Below, one piece after another: positions 8,286 through 16,559 of a DNA stretch of 19,940 bases. The notes beneath the pieces are model-generated. The model saw nothing but the letters and a program-made list of their open reading frames with translations, searched no databases and was not told the origin of the DNA. Position 1 is the first letter of the stretch, and every line of letters starts with the position of its first letter. This DNA is from Bryobacterales bacterium. Lineage in GTDB: Bacteria > Acidobacteriota > Terriglobia > Bryobacterales > Bryobacteraceae. The position numbers were made by a program, and so were the translations under genes. Location: NCBI GenBank assembly GCA_003517725.1, contig DOZZ01000096.1:1177-21116 (forward strand), in the 5' to 3' direction.

Positions 8286-9753
8286 ACAGCGCGTTTTCGA
8301 ACACCAGCCGCCGCGCCGCCAGGCGCTTCTCGATGAAATCGTAGAACTCCGGCTGCTCGTCGCGATAGACATCGAAGGCTCCCTGGTAGGTGCTGTCCAC
8401 CACGATGAAGCGGGTGTCGCGCCGCGTGAAATAGCCCAGCCGCCGGTCATCCGTCAGCCCCGGGCCGAAGCCCAGCCCAAAGCCCAGGCTGGCCACGCCG
8501 GTCACATCGCCGCCCTGCATTTTCAGAAACGAGATGGCCGGCGCATATTCGCGGCTGTATTCGCGCCGCGAGATCACATACACCGAACCCGCCACCTGCA
8601 CCAGCATCAGCAGCGCCAACGCCAGGCTGCCCATCGGCTTCCAGAAGCGCGTGATCCAGCAAGCCGCCAGCACCGCCAGGTACGGCACAATGTGCACCAG
8701 GTAAGCCGCCGATTTGGTCCCCTCGAACAGCAGCAGGATCGCCAGCGCCGCGCCCGTAATCACCGGCAGCAGGCCCAGTCCCCGCCGCTGTAGGCTGCCG
8801 AAGCCGAGCACGCTGGTGCCCAGCCCGCACACATAAATCAGCAGCGCCAGCGCCCGGACGCGTTTGATTCCGGCGCCCGCTTCAAGTCCATATGGCCCGC
8901 TCCAACGCAACCGCACCTCGCGCGTCAGTGCCTCGATGGGCTGCTTCCACGCGCTCAACCGCCCCGCGCTCACCGCGAAAAATTGTGCGCGGAAAATGTC
9001 TGGCGCGCGCATGATGTAGAGCCCCCACGCCGCCGCGAAACACATGTACGGCGCCGCCGCCACCAACGGATGCCACCACCTGAAGCGCCCTTGCGAATAC
9101 CATAGCATCGCGATTCCCAACGCCGCCGTACCCACCAGCCCGCCAATCGGATGCGTAAACGCGCTGGCCGCCACGAAGGTCGCCCCCGCCAGCACGGCCC
9201 ATCCGTAGCGCTTCTTCTGCAGCATCAGAAAAGTAGCCAGCCCGAGCGTGCTCAGCGCCGCGCTCATCATGTCCATGCGCCCGTCGGACCCCGCGCGCAC
9301 AAACGCGTAATCGAGCGCCACCATCGCCGTGCCCACCAGCCGAAGCCGCCAGTCCGCGCCGAGCGCCACTAGAATCAGCCACCATCCGACGATCGCCGCC
9401 ACGCCCCACAACAGCGCCAACACACGCATCTGCAGATAGCCGAAACCCACCACCCGATACCAGCCTGCCTGCAGTACCAGGTCCAGCGGCATCGTGTAGA
9501 ACGTGTAGTGGTCGGTCCCCAGCGTCTTTGGATCGTCGAAAGGCGACGGCGGCACCACCGCGGTTGACGTCTCGCCCACCGTGGCCAGCCGGTACGCCGG
9601 CTCGCTGAAGTAAGCCTCGTCGCACCACGGTGCGCGCGAAATCGCGCTACCCAGCGCCAAGGCCGTGAAGAGCGCCACCAAAACCGCCATAGCCACTCGA
9701 TCCCGCCGCACCGCTTGTGCGAAGATCGAAGGGTCTGTCACATTCATAAACAT
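8266..9753 (-). CDS. GT39-type (ArnT/PMT-like) membrane glycosyltransferase
   Basis: This polytopic membrane protein of about 495 aa resembles the dolichyl-phosphate-mannose mannosyltransferase/ArnT superfamily (GT-C fold), which transfers sugars from polyprenyl-phosphate donors on the periplasmic side. After the first membrane helix comes APWCDEAYFSEPAYRL (about residues 42-57), where the D-E pair matches the catalytic acidic motif of the first periplasmic loop. Roughly nine or ten hydrophobic segments follow, for example the stretches around ALLWGVAAIVGWWLIL, PLVAAAPYMCFAAAWGLYI and VITGAALAILLLF, ending in a soluble C-terminal portion. The ATG at 9753 is chosen; ATG at 9747 and TTG at 9756 are alternatives. 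It is divergent from a DPM1-like GT2 that could make its polyprenyl-phosphate-sugar donor, a pairing that supports the call. Confidence 0.85.
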   Translation of the reverse strand: MFMNVTDPSIFAQAVRRDRVAMAVLVALFTALALGSAISRAPWCDEAYFSEPAYRLATVGETSTAVVPPSPFDDPKTLGTDHYTFYTMPLDLVLQAGWYRVVGFGYLQMRVLALLWGVAAIVGWWLILVALGADWRLRLVGTAMVALDYAFVRAGSDGRMDMMSAALSTLGLATFLMLQKKRYGWAVLAGATFVAASAFTHPIGGLVGTAALGIAMLWYSQGRFRWWHPLVAAAPYMCFAAAWGLYIMRAPDIFRAQFFAVSAGRLSAWKQPIEALTREVRLRWSGPYGLEAGAGIKRVRALALLIYVCGLGTSVLGFGSLQRRGLGLLPVITGAALAILLLFEGTKSAAYLVHIVPYLAVLAACWITRFWKPMGSLALALLMLVQVAGSVYVISRREYSREYAPAISFLKMQGGDVTGVASLGFGLGFGPGLTDDRRLGYFTRRDTRFIVVDSTYQGAFDVYRDEQPEFYDFIEKRLAARRLVFENALFKIYEK

Positions 9754-9804
9754 CAACTTAGCAGGACTTAAGATTCACTTGATCCAAGCTTGCCCACGCT
9801 CACG

Positions 9805-10602
9805 ATGATTCGTCCCGCCAAACGTGTCTCCTCCACGCTGCCCCCGCGCGGACCCGCGGACCCCGCACTGGGCGGCATCTCGCTGGTCTTTCCCGTGCAC
9901 AACGAGTCGTTCATCATCGAGCAGACGCTGCGCAACTACATCGCCGAGCTCACCGACCGCGTGCCCGATCTGGAAGTTGTCGTGGCCGAAGACGGCAGCA
10001 CCGACGACACCAAAATCGTGCTCGAACGCCTGGAACACGAGCTGCCCATCCGCCTCTTCATGAGCGATGAGCGCAAAGGCTACCAGCGCGCCGTGATCGA
10101 CGCCATCGCCCACGCGACGAAGCCCTGGATCTTCGTGGTCGACTCCGATTACCAGTTCGCCGCCATCGATTTCTGGCGTCTCGAACCCCTCCGCAAAGAT
10201 GCCGACATCATCCTCGGAGTAAAAACTCCGCGCCGCGATCCTTTCCATCGCGTCTTCCTCTCCTGGGGCTACAACGTTCTCATGAAGGCCGTTTTCCGCG
10301 TGCCCTATATCGACATGGACACCGGCTTCCGGCTCATCCGCAAATCCGTTGCCGACGAAATCTCGCCCGAAATCCGGCACATGTCGTTCTTCACCGCCGA
10401 GTTCGTCATTCGCGCCCACTACGCCGGCTATCGCATCATCCAGGTGCCCGTGCGCCACTACGCGCGCAAGATCGGCAGCACCACCATCTTCTTCATGTCG
10501 CAGCTGGTGGTCATCTGTTTTAAACAATTCGCCGGTATGCTGCGCCTGCGCGGCGAATTCCGGAGCCGCGGCATCCACCAGCCCCCATCCAAACATTCAT
10601 GA
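9805..10602 (+). CDS. Glycosyltransferase family 2, DPM1/polyprenol-phosphate-sugar synthase-like
   Basis: This GT-A enzyme is likely to transfer a sugar from a nucleotide donor to polyprenyl phosphate at the inner face of the membrane. It shows SLVFPVHNES (about residue 25), AEDGSTDDT (about 60), the metal-binding FVVDSDYQF (about 112) and YIDMDTGFRLIRKS (about 172), all in the order expected for DPM1-like GT2 proteins. A single hydrophobic stretch near residues 232-250 (TIFFMSQLVVICFKQF) may anchor it; the paired C-terminal helices of GtrB-type enzymes are absent. ATG at 9805 is preferred over an in-frame TTG at 9790; neither has a clear Shine-Dalgarno. Its stop overlaps the next gene as ATGA. 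The divergent GT39-type enzyme is a plausible user of its product. Confidence 0.88.
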   Translation: MIRPAKRVSSTLPPRGPADPALGGISLVFPVHNESFIIEQTLRNYIAELTDRVPDLEVVVAEDGSTDDTKIVLERLEHELPIRLFMSDERKGYQRAVIDAIAHATKPWIFVVDSDYQFAAIDFWRLEPLRKDADIILGVKTPRRDPFHRVFLSWGYNVLMKAVFRVPYIDMDTGFRLIRKSVADEISPEIRHMSFFTAEFVIRAHYAGYRIIQVPVRHYARKIGSTTIFFMSQLVVICFKQFAGMLRLRGEFRSRGIHQPPSKHS

Positions 10603-11690
10603 CCCCTCGGCGCATTCTGCTGATGGCCTACGAACTCGGCATCGGCGGCAGTGAGCGCCAACTGACTGAGGTAGCGAAGTCCCTCGACCACACCCAGTTT
10701 GAGCCGCATGTCGGCTGCCTGCATCCCACCGGCATCCGCGCCGATGAGCTCAACGCGCTCGGCGTCCCCATCGTCAGCTTCGATGTCCGGTCCTTCGCCA
10801 GGCCTCACGCCGTCACCGAGGGACTGCGCCTCAGCCGCTACCTGCGCCGCCACAGGTTCGACCTGGTCCACACCTTCGATGTACCCATGAATGTCTTCGG
10901 CGTGCCCTTCGCGAAACTCGCCGGCGCGCCCGTGGTGCTCTCGAGCCAGCGCGCGCATCGCGATCTCACGTCGTCGCTCTACCGGCGCGTCCTGCGCTTT
11001 ACCGATCACCTGGTCGACGGCATCGTGGTGAACTGCGAATACATGCGCCGCCACCTGCTGCGCGACGAAGGCGTCGCCGCTGCAATAATTCACCTCTGCT
11101 ACAACGGTGTCGACACGGCCATCTTCCATCCCATCGAAGAATCCGCGCGCGGCGATGCTCTCACGATCGGCGTGGTCTGCAGCCTGCGCCCCGAAAAGGG
11201 CCTGCCCACGCTGCTGCACGCCTTTACCCTCTTACAGCCGCAGTATCCCGGCGCGCGCCTGTTGCTGGTCGGCAGCGGCCCGCTCGAAGCCGAGCTCCAG
11301 CAGTTAGCCAACGATCTCGGCATCGCCCACAACACGCACTTCGTTCCCACCCAGTCCAACGTAGCGGACTGGCTCCGCCAGATCGACATCTTCGTCCTGC
11401 CGTCCCTAAGCGAAGCCCTGTCGAACGCTTTGATGGAAGCCATGGCCTGCGGCTGCGCCTGCGTAGCGTCGAACGTAGGCGGCAACCCCGAACTGTTAGG
11501 CGAAGACCGAGGCCTGCTCTTCGAATCAGGCGACGTGCACCAGCTATTCGAACACCTACAAACGCTGGCCGGCGACGCCGAGTTGCGCCAGCAATTGCGC
11601 GAGAGCTCTCTCCAATTTGTCCGAGCCAATTTCACGCGAGAAGCCTCAGTAGCCCGCATGAGCGCCATCTACCGCTCCTTCCTGCCTTAA
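10599..11690 (+). CDS. Glycosyltransferase family 4 (GT-B fold)
   Basis: This retaining nucleotide-sugar glycosyltransferase of 363 aa probably extends a lipid-linked polysaccharide. The N-terminal domain opens with the Gly-rich acceptor loop YELGIGGSERQL (about residues 9-20). The C-terminal Rossmann domain begins at IGVVCSLRPEKGLPTLL (about 191-207), continues with LLVGSGPLEAEL, and contains the EX7E donor-site motif EALSNALME (about 272-280) followed by MACGCACVASNVGGNPELL. All hallmark residues are present and the length is typical. It is translationally coupled to the upstream GT2 by an ATGA overlap. Its TAA shares the TTAA at 11687-11690 with the stop of the convergent giant secreted protein, so no terminator fits between them. 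The sugar specificity is not readable. Confidence 0.92.
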   Translation: MTPRRILLMAYELGIGGSERQLTEVAKSLDHTQFEPHVGCLHPTGIRADELNALGVPIVSFDVRSFARPHAVTEGLRLSRYLRRHRFDLVHTFDVPMNVFGVPFAKLAGAPVVLSSQRAHRDLTSSLYRRVLRFTDHLVDGIVVNCEYMRRHLLRDEGVAAAIIHLCYNGVDTAIFHPIEESARGDALTIGVVCSLRPEKGLPTLLHAFTLLQPQYPGARLLLVGSGPLEAELQQLANDLGIAHNTHFVPTQSNVADWLRQIDIFVLPSLSEALSNALMEAMACGCACVASNVGGNPELLGEDRGLLFESGDVHQLFEHLQTLAGDAELRQQLRESSLQFVRANFTREASVARMSAIYRSFLP

Positions 11691-14600
11691 GGAGCGGCTA
11701 GCGCAAAACCACTCCCCCGCGCCACCACCTGGTTGCTCCCATTCCGATACACCACGCGCCCGTACACCACCCGCTGCGACGCCGTCGGCACCGCAATCGT
11801 GCACCCAGCCGCGCAAGGCGTTCCCGCCAGCGACGCAGCCTCCGTAGTCTCAAAGAAAAACGGATTCACCGCGTCGATTATCCCCGCCTGCGTGCCCGGC
11901 CCCACCGCGCACGTCTCCGCTCGCGACGTGCAACGGTACTGTCCCGGCCCTCCGTATTCCCCGTATCCGAACTCCACCAGCGCATTCGTCGCGCCCAACC
12001 CCGGCGGTGGCTTCACCGTCACGGTCAGCGGAATATAGGCCGCGCGATTCACCGAATCCTGCGGCGGTGGCGGCGGCACCTTGGCCAGCATCACCATGTC
12101 GCCCACCATCTGCGCATAGTTCGTGTGCACCAGTATCCAGTTCGCGCTGGGCACCGCATGCGTATGCCAGAACGGCACCAGCACCCGGTTACGGCTCAGC
12201 CCTTTCGTCACCATCCTCTGGTGCGCGCCGTAATTGTCCACCCACGAAATTCCGTTCTCCATGATCGAGTTGTAGACCAGCGCATTGTTCCCGATGCACA
12301 GGTCCAACTCATCCGCCATCCCCGTCGCCTGCCCCGGAAAGTGGCAGTACGGCCGTCCGATATTCGCCGCATTCACATAGATGTCGTTGGGCGCCGACCC
12401 CGCCGCGCACTCTCCCGCCAGGACCGCCACGCAGTACTTAAAGGCGTCCGCCGTCCCGCCCCCGATCACGCTCCCCGGCCCGCTCACGTCCACCAGCGCG
12501 TTCGATCCCGCGAACGCGAATGTCGGCATGAATTTGCGGTCCATAAAGCCCACCTGCGCCGCCGCGAATTTGTACAATTGCCCCGTCACCGCCACCGCCG
12601 GGTTAGCCCCGTCCGCCGTGACCGACCCCGTTAGCGGCGCTCCGTTGAAGGGCCGCCCGTCGTAAAAATAGTGCCGGTCATTGGGTGCCGAGCCGAGTCC
12701 CGGCCCCGCCGGATGCTCCTGCACCTGATTCGAGTCCGCCGGCCCGAACTTCCCCGAAAACGCCGGATTCTGCGTCACGATGCCCACCGGCGGCGTCGAC
12801 ACGAACTGCGGCACGCTGCTGAACTCCCGCGTCTGGTAGCACAAGTGCCCGGGCCCGTAGTCGCACCGTGGGTCCACCGTGTACGCCGCCGCCATCGCCC
12901 CGTTTTGGAAGAAGAAGTGAGCGTTGATGCTGTACGCGTCTTTCAAAATCGTCGTGCCGTTCGCGTTGTACGCATGCGGGTCGTGCGCGTAATCCCAATA
13001 CCAGTCGCCGCCCGCATAGTTGGTGTGCGTCGGGTCCGGCACCACCGCGCAAAAAGCAAACAGCGAGGGATTCGGCGCGGTCGATACGAACGTCCCGCTG
13101 ATCCCGCGCTGGAGGGTCCACGTCAGATTGCCGGCGCCGCTCTTCGCCACCAGCCGTACAATCTCCGATGAGCTGCTGGCCGGCCCGATCGTGAACTCGT
13201 CGTTCACCTGCGCGTTCATCAACTCGCCCGGCGCGCCCGTCTCCAGCACGCCCCCGCACGTCACCGTGTCCGTCACGCAGGGCGACCAGTCCCGCGGCTC
13301 GCCATCCACCTGCATCGTCGTGCACTGCTGTCCCGTAATGCCCAGCGAATTAGCCGGGCACGTGGTCGGTCCGCCCACCGCGCCCACCGTCGGGCTCAGC
13401 GCCGTGCCGTCGTTGACCCTCGACTCGTACGGTCCCACGCCCACATGCGTGTCGCCCGGATTGGCCCAGATATACGAGCTAATCGATTGCCAGCCCGGCT
13501 GGTACATCGGGTTGTTGCCCTTTAACGGACACCACCGCGCCCCCGGCCGCGACCACGACGGCGCCGCCCCGATCACGCAACCCGGCTGTCCGCCCCCCAC
13601 GCACCCCGCGTTGTTGATCTCCTGATTGGCCGTGGCGTTCGGGTCGAACAGCACTGTCCACGCCACCGAGTTGTTCCCGCCGCGCCACACCCGGAACACC
13701 ATAATCCCGTTCTCCATGCCCACGAAATAGAAGAACAGGTAGCGGTCTTTCTGGAAAGTGGTGTCGAACGCCGCCGTCAGCGTGCCCATGTCCGACGTGC
13801 CGACCAGGTTCGTGTATTGCACGCATGGTTGGTTCGTCGGCGGTACGCTGCCGTCGCACAACTGCATCTGCTCGCCTTCTTCGAAATGCCCCGGATATTG
13901 CGTATTTGTCGGCTCCGAGTGGTTGCCATAGTAGTGCGCCCGCAGCGGCTGTTGCGGCACGCCGAATGCCGTGCTGCCACGGCAGTACCAAATATCCGGG
14001 TTCACGCTGTCGAAGATGATGGAATCGCTCACCCCGCAATTGTTGGCCCCCGCCGGCCCTCCAAAATAGCGCGAGAACATGTGCGACTCGCCCGTCACCG
14101 CGTCAATCCAATAGATCGGCGGCGACTGTGTGAACGCGCAGTTATACCCCGGATTCCCCGTCGGCCCCGTCACCGGCGTCGGCCCGCACAGGTCGAACGC
14201 GCCCGTATAGTCCCAGAACGGAAACACGCCCATTTGGTAGTTGGAAAAGCTCGCCTGCACCGAGATGCTGTCCGCGCTCGCCGTCTTCTTGCGAATCAGC
14301 ACGCCGAAATTGGTCGCGGAATAGGCCAGCCCCGTGCCCGCCGTGCAAGCCGTGGTCACGTTCACGGTCGATTGCGACGTCACCGCCGCAATCGCGTAGT
14401 CCACCCCGTTGATCGTGATGGTGCTGCCCGCCGCCCAGTACGTAGCGAAAAAATCGCCCGACGTCAGCGTCACTTTGCTGCTCCCGTCGCAGTTCACGTT
14501 CCCCAGCTTGGTCGCCACCTCCACGCCGTTCGGCGGCCGCTCCCCTGCTGCCTGCCACAAATCGATCGCCGTGCCCGTCGTACCAAACGTGTAGGCCGCG

Positions 14601-15529
14601 GCCGTGGTGGTCAGCGCCTGCTCCAACTGCTGTCCGCCGGCGTAGCAGCTCACGCCGTCGATCGTCAGACACGCCACCATCTTGCAGTTGTCCAACGCTG
14701 AGGAATTACACGCCGCGTTGCTGGTGGCCGCCGTCAGTACCGCCTGAAACCAGTTCAGCGTGTAAAGGTTCGCGCCGCGGGAGCCCTTGAAAAAGCTTAT
14801 ATATCCGGCATACCCGTTGTTCTGCGGCGTCAGCAGCAGCGTGCCGGTGTTATTCCCCTGAATGCTGGCCGGCGCTCCGCTCCCCAATGCACCCGCTGGG
14901 TTCGTCCACGTCGTCGACCGCGCGAACTGAAACGCCTGGTTCATGTTCGACGCCGTAATCGTACGATCGCCCGGTAACGACAGCTGCCGCAGCAGCACTC
15001 CCGTCTGGGGATCCACAATCGTGCGCGTCCGGTCGTTCAGGCTCAGCGTGGGCCAGGCATACTCTCCTGGACGCGCCGTGTCCGCCGGCGCCGGATCCGA
15101 ATAACTGCCGCCCATCATCAGGTTGGCCGTGCGGAACTGTCCCGAGTAAGTGTCGCCCGTACTGCTGCACGTGATCTTGTAGTAATGCAGTGTCAGCACC
15201 TGCAGTGCCCGTGAATAGCGATTCAGATCCAGGCCCCGCTCCGCCGAGCGCTTCCCGATCACGAAGGTCCGCGCCGCGCCGCTCGTCAGGTTTGCGCCGC
15301 GGCTGTCCATATTGGCGCCGCTGAACTTGCTCGCGTCCACGTCGTTCACCAGCGTCGAAAAGTCGCTCTTCTCGCTCACCTGCACGCTGCATGCGTTGGC
15401 ATCCGGCGCTTCATATTGCAGAATCGCCTGCGTATTGGTGGTGCCCGTGACCCTCACGTTGGTGATGGCCCCCTGCGCGCAGATCCACCCCGACGCCAGC
15501 AGCGCCGCGGCCCTGAAAAGTTTCGTCAT
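11687..15529 (-). CDS. Large secreted Cys-rich protein with FN3-like N-terminal domain
   Basis: This protein of about 1280 aa has no recognised enzyme domain. A signal peptide is visible (MTKLFRAAALLASGWICAQG, cleavage near residue 20), followed by a fibronectin-III-like strand pattern (ITNVRVTGTTNTQAILQYEA, about 22-41, to about 105). The long middle is Gly/Asn/Thr/Pro-rich with many cysteines, fitting an oxidised extracellular protein. Two segments look like beta-rich spacer modules: the one around ITINGVDYAIAAVTSQSTV (about 365-385) and the one around DEFTIGPASSSSEIVRLV (about 770-790). The C-terminal about 110 residues (VEFGYGEYGGPGQYRCTSR onward) form a separate Cys-containing beta domain. 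ATG at 15529 is chosen; TTG at 15535 has a closer AGGGG. The gene follows the 338-aa gene by 13 bp, so it is operonic. A surface or matrix protein is the likely role, by inference. Confidence 0.82.
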   Translation of the reverse strand: MTKLFRAAALLASGWICAQGAITNVRVTGTTNTQAILQYEAPDANACSVQVSEKSDFSTLVNDVDASKFSGANMDSRGANLTSGAARTFVIGKRSAERGLDLNRYSRALQVLTLHYYKITCSSTGDTYSGQFRTANLMMGGSYSDPAPADTARPGEYAWPTLSLNDRTRTIVDPQTGVLLRQLSLPGDRTITASNMNQAFQFARSTTWTNPAGALGSGAPASIQGNNTGTLLLTPQNNGYAGYISFFKGSRGANLYTLNWFQAVLTAATSNAACNSSALDNCKMVACLTIDGVSCYAGGQQLEQALTTTAAAYTFGTTGTAIDLWQAAGERPPNGVEVATKLGNVNCDGSSKVTLTSGDFFATYWAAGSTITINGVDYAIAAVTSQSTVNVTTACTAGTGLAYSATNFGVLIRKKTASADSISVQASFSNYQMGVFPFWDYTGAFDLCGPTPVTGPTGNPGYNCAFTQSPPIYWIDAVTGESHMFSRYFGGPAGANNCGVSDSIIFDSVNPDIWYCRGSTAFGVPQQPLRAHYYGNHSEPTNTQYPGHFEEGEQMQLCDGSVPPTNQPCVQYTNLVGTSDMGTLTAAFDTTFQKDRYLFFYFVGMENGIMVFRVWRGGNNSVAWTVLFDPNATANQEINNAGCVGGGQPGCVIGAAPSWSRPGARWCPLKGNNPMYQPGWQSISSYIWANPGDTHVGVGPYESRVNDGTALSPTVGAVGGPTTCPANSLGITGQQCTTMQVDGEPRDWSPCVTDTVTCGGVLETGAPGELMNAQVNDEFTIGPASSSSEIVRLVAKSGAGNLTWTLQRGISGTFVSTAPNPSLFAFCAVVPDPTHTNYAGGDWYWDYAHDPHAYNANGTTILKDAYSINAHFFFQNGAMAAAYTVDPRCDYGPGHLCYQTREFSSVPQFVSTPPVGIVTQNPAFSGKFGPADSNQVQEHPAGPGLGSAPNDRHYFYDGRPFNGAPLTGSVTADGANPAVAVTGQLYKFAAAQVGFMDRKFMPTFAFAGSNALVDVSGPGSVIGGGTADAFKYCVAVLAGECAAGSAPNDIYVNAANIGRPYCHFPGQATGMADELDLCIGNNALVYNSIMENGISWVDNYGAHQRMVTKGLSRNRVLVPFWHTHAVPSANWILVHTNYAQMVGDMVMLAKVPPPPPQDSVNRAAYIPLTVTVKPPPGLGATNALVEFGYGEYGGPGQYRCTSRAETCAVGPGTQAGIIDAVNPFFFETTEAASLAGTPCAAGCTIAVPTASQRVVYGRVVYRNGSNQVVARGSGFALAAP

Positions 15530-15542
15530 CCGCAAAAGTCCC

Positions 15543-16559
15543 CTAAGGAGTTGTTACTTGCCAGCTCAGCAGGGATCCCGTAATCGGTTTATCCGAGGAA
15601 TCGCTGCTCACAAACCACCCGAGCTGCGTAAACTGTTCCGCCGCGCCAAAGGCCGCCGTTCCCGCCAGTTGCCAGTTCGCGCCATGGTCATTCGATAAAT
15701 ACGCGTTAAACGTAATAGAGTCCGCCGTCTGCAATCGAAGCCACAATGGACCGCCCGGAAACCACTGCATTTTCTGGCTGGAAGTGAGGATTTGCGCCGG
15801 GCTCGGATAAGTTACGTTATAGATCGCGGATTGCAGCAGCGCTGAGGCCGGAATTCCCGATAACCGGAACTCGTTAGTTATTAAGTGAGCGCTCGATATA
15901 CCCACGATGCCGATGATCCCTTGCGTATTGCCGGCAGTCGTTAATCCCATGGGCGCCACCACCGCCGTAATCGTGAACGCCGTGGCCGCGTTGGCGATGG
16001 CCCGTATGCGTGGCGTAAATACTGGGCTGCCGACACCCGGCGACGTCAATCCCACCACGCCGCCCGTCCCCGGAATACCGCCGCTCACCACCGTGCTCGC
16101 GCCGCCCTGGTTGAGCCACGCAAACGCCGTATCGTTGGCCGGTGTCGCCGGAGCGCCTTCAAAGCGGTATTTCCAATTAGTCCCGTTGCACCACGTCTGG
16201 TACGGGCTATCGTCGCCAAAGTAAACCGTGCCGGCGTTGGCCGAGCTACACGCCGGCGCCGCCGCGATCAGCCCGCCCGTGTGGCTCGCGCCCCCGCTCC
16301 CGCCGCCGCTGCCGCCCGACGCAGTCCATGTGTTCGCTGCCGTGCAGAGATACAGGTTGATGCCCGCCGGCGCCGACGTCAGATAGAAAAATTCCCCCGT
16401 GCCGCAGGCCGCCGGCAATGCCCCGGCCATCTTCGCGGGTTTCGACGCCGCCGCCTGCGAGGCATCCCAGCTTCCCGTGATGCTGCGTCCGCCGTTAATC
16501 ACCGTCTGCGCCGGTAGTGCCAGCGCCGCCAGCCACATCCAAACCAGTTTTTGCCGCAT
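15543..16559 (-). CDS. Secreted protein with tail-fibre-like module and possible jelly-roll C-terminus
   Basis: This 338-aa secreted protein is not recognised by function. Residues 1-18 (MRQKLVWMWLAALALPAQ) look like a signal peptide. Residues about 39-79 form a module KPAK-x-x-G/A-ALPA-x-CG-x-GE-x-F ... LYLC ... NTWT that is also present in the upstream gene. A second, shorter copy-like unit, PACSSANAG-TVYF ... CNGTNW (about 103-129), follows a Gly/Ser linker (80-91). The C-terminal about 170 residues are beta-rich with PLWLRLQTADSITFNAYLSN and DHGANWQLAGTAAF, a pattern reminiscent of concanavalin/LamG-type jelly-rolls, suggesting glycan binding by inference. The ATG at 16557-16559 shares its A with the previous stop (TGATG); GTG at 16562 is an alternative. 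It is the middle gene of the three-gene minus-strand operon. Confidence 0.78.
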   Translation of the reverse strand: MRQKLVWMWLAALALPAQTVINGGRSITGSWDASQAAASKPAKMAGALPAACGTGEFFYLTSAPAGINLYLCTAANTWTASGGSGGGSGGASHTGGLIAAAPACSSANAGTVYFGDDSPYQTWCNGTNWKYRFEGAPATPANDTAFAWLNQGGASTVVSGGIPGTGGVVGLTSPGVGSPVFTPRIRAIANAATAFTITAVVAPMGLTTAGNTQGIIGIVGISSAHLITNEFRLSGIPASALLQSAIYNVTYPSPAQILTSSQKMQWFPGGPLWLRLQTADSITFNAYLSNDHGANWQLAGTAAFGAAEQFTQLGWFVSSDSSDKPITGSLLSWQVTTP

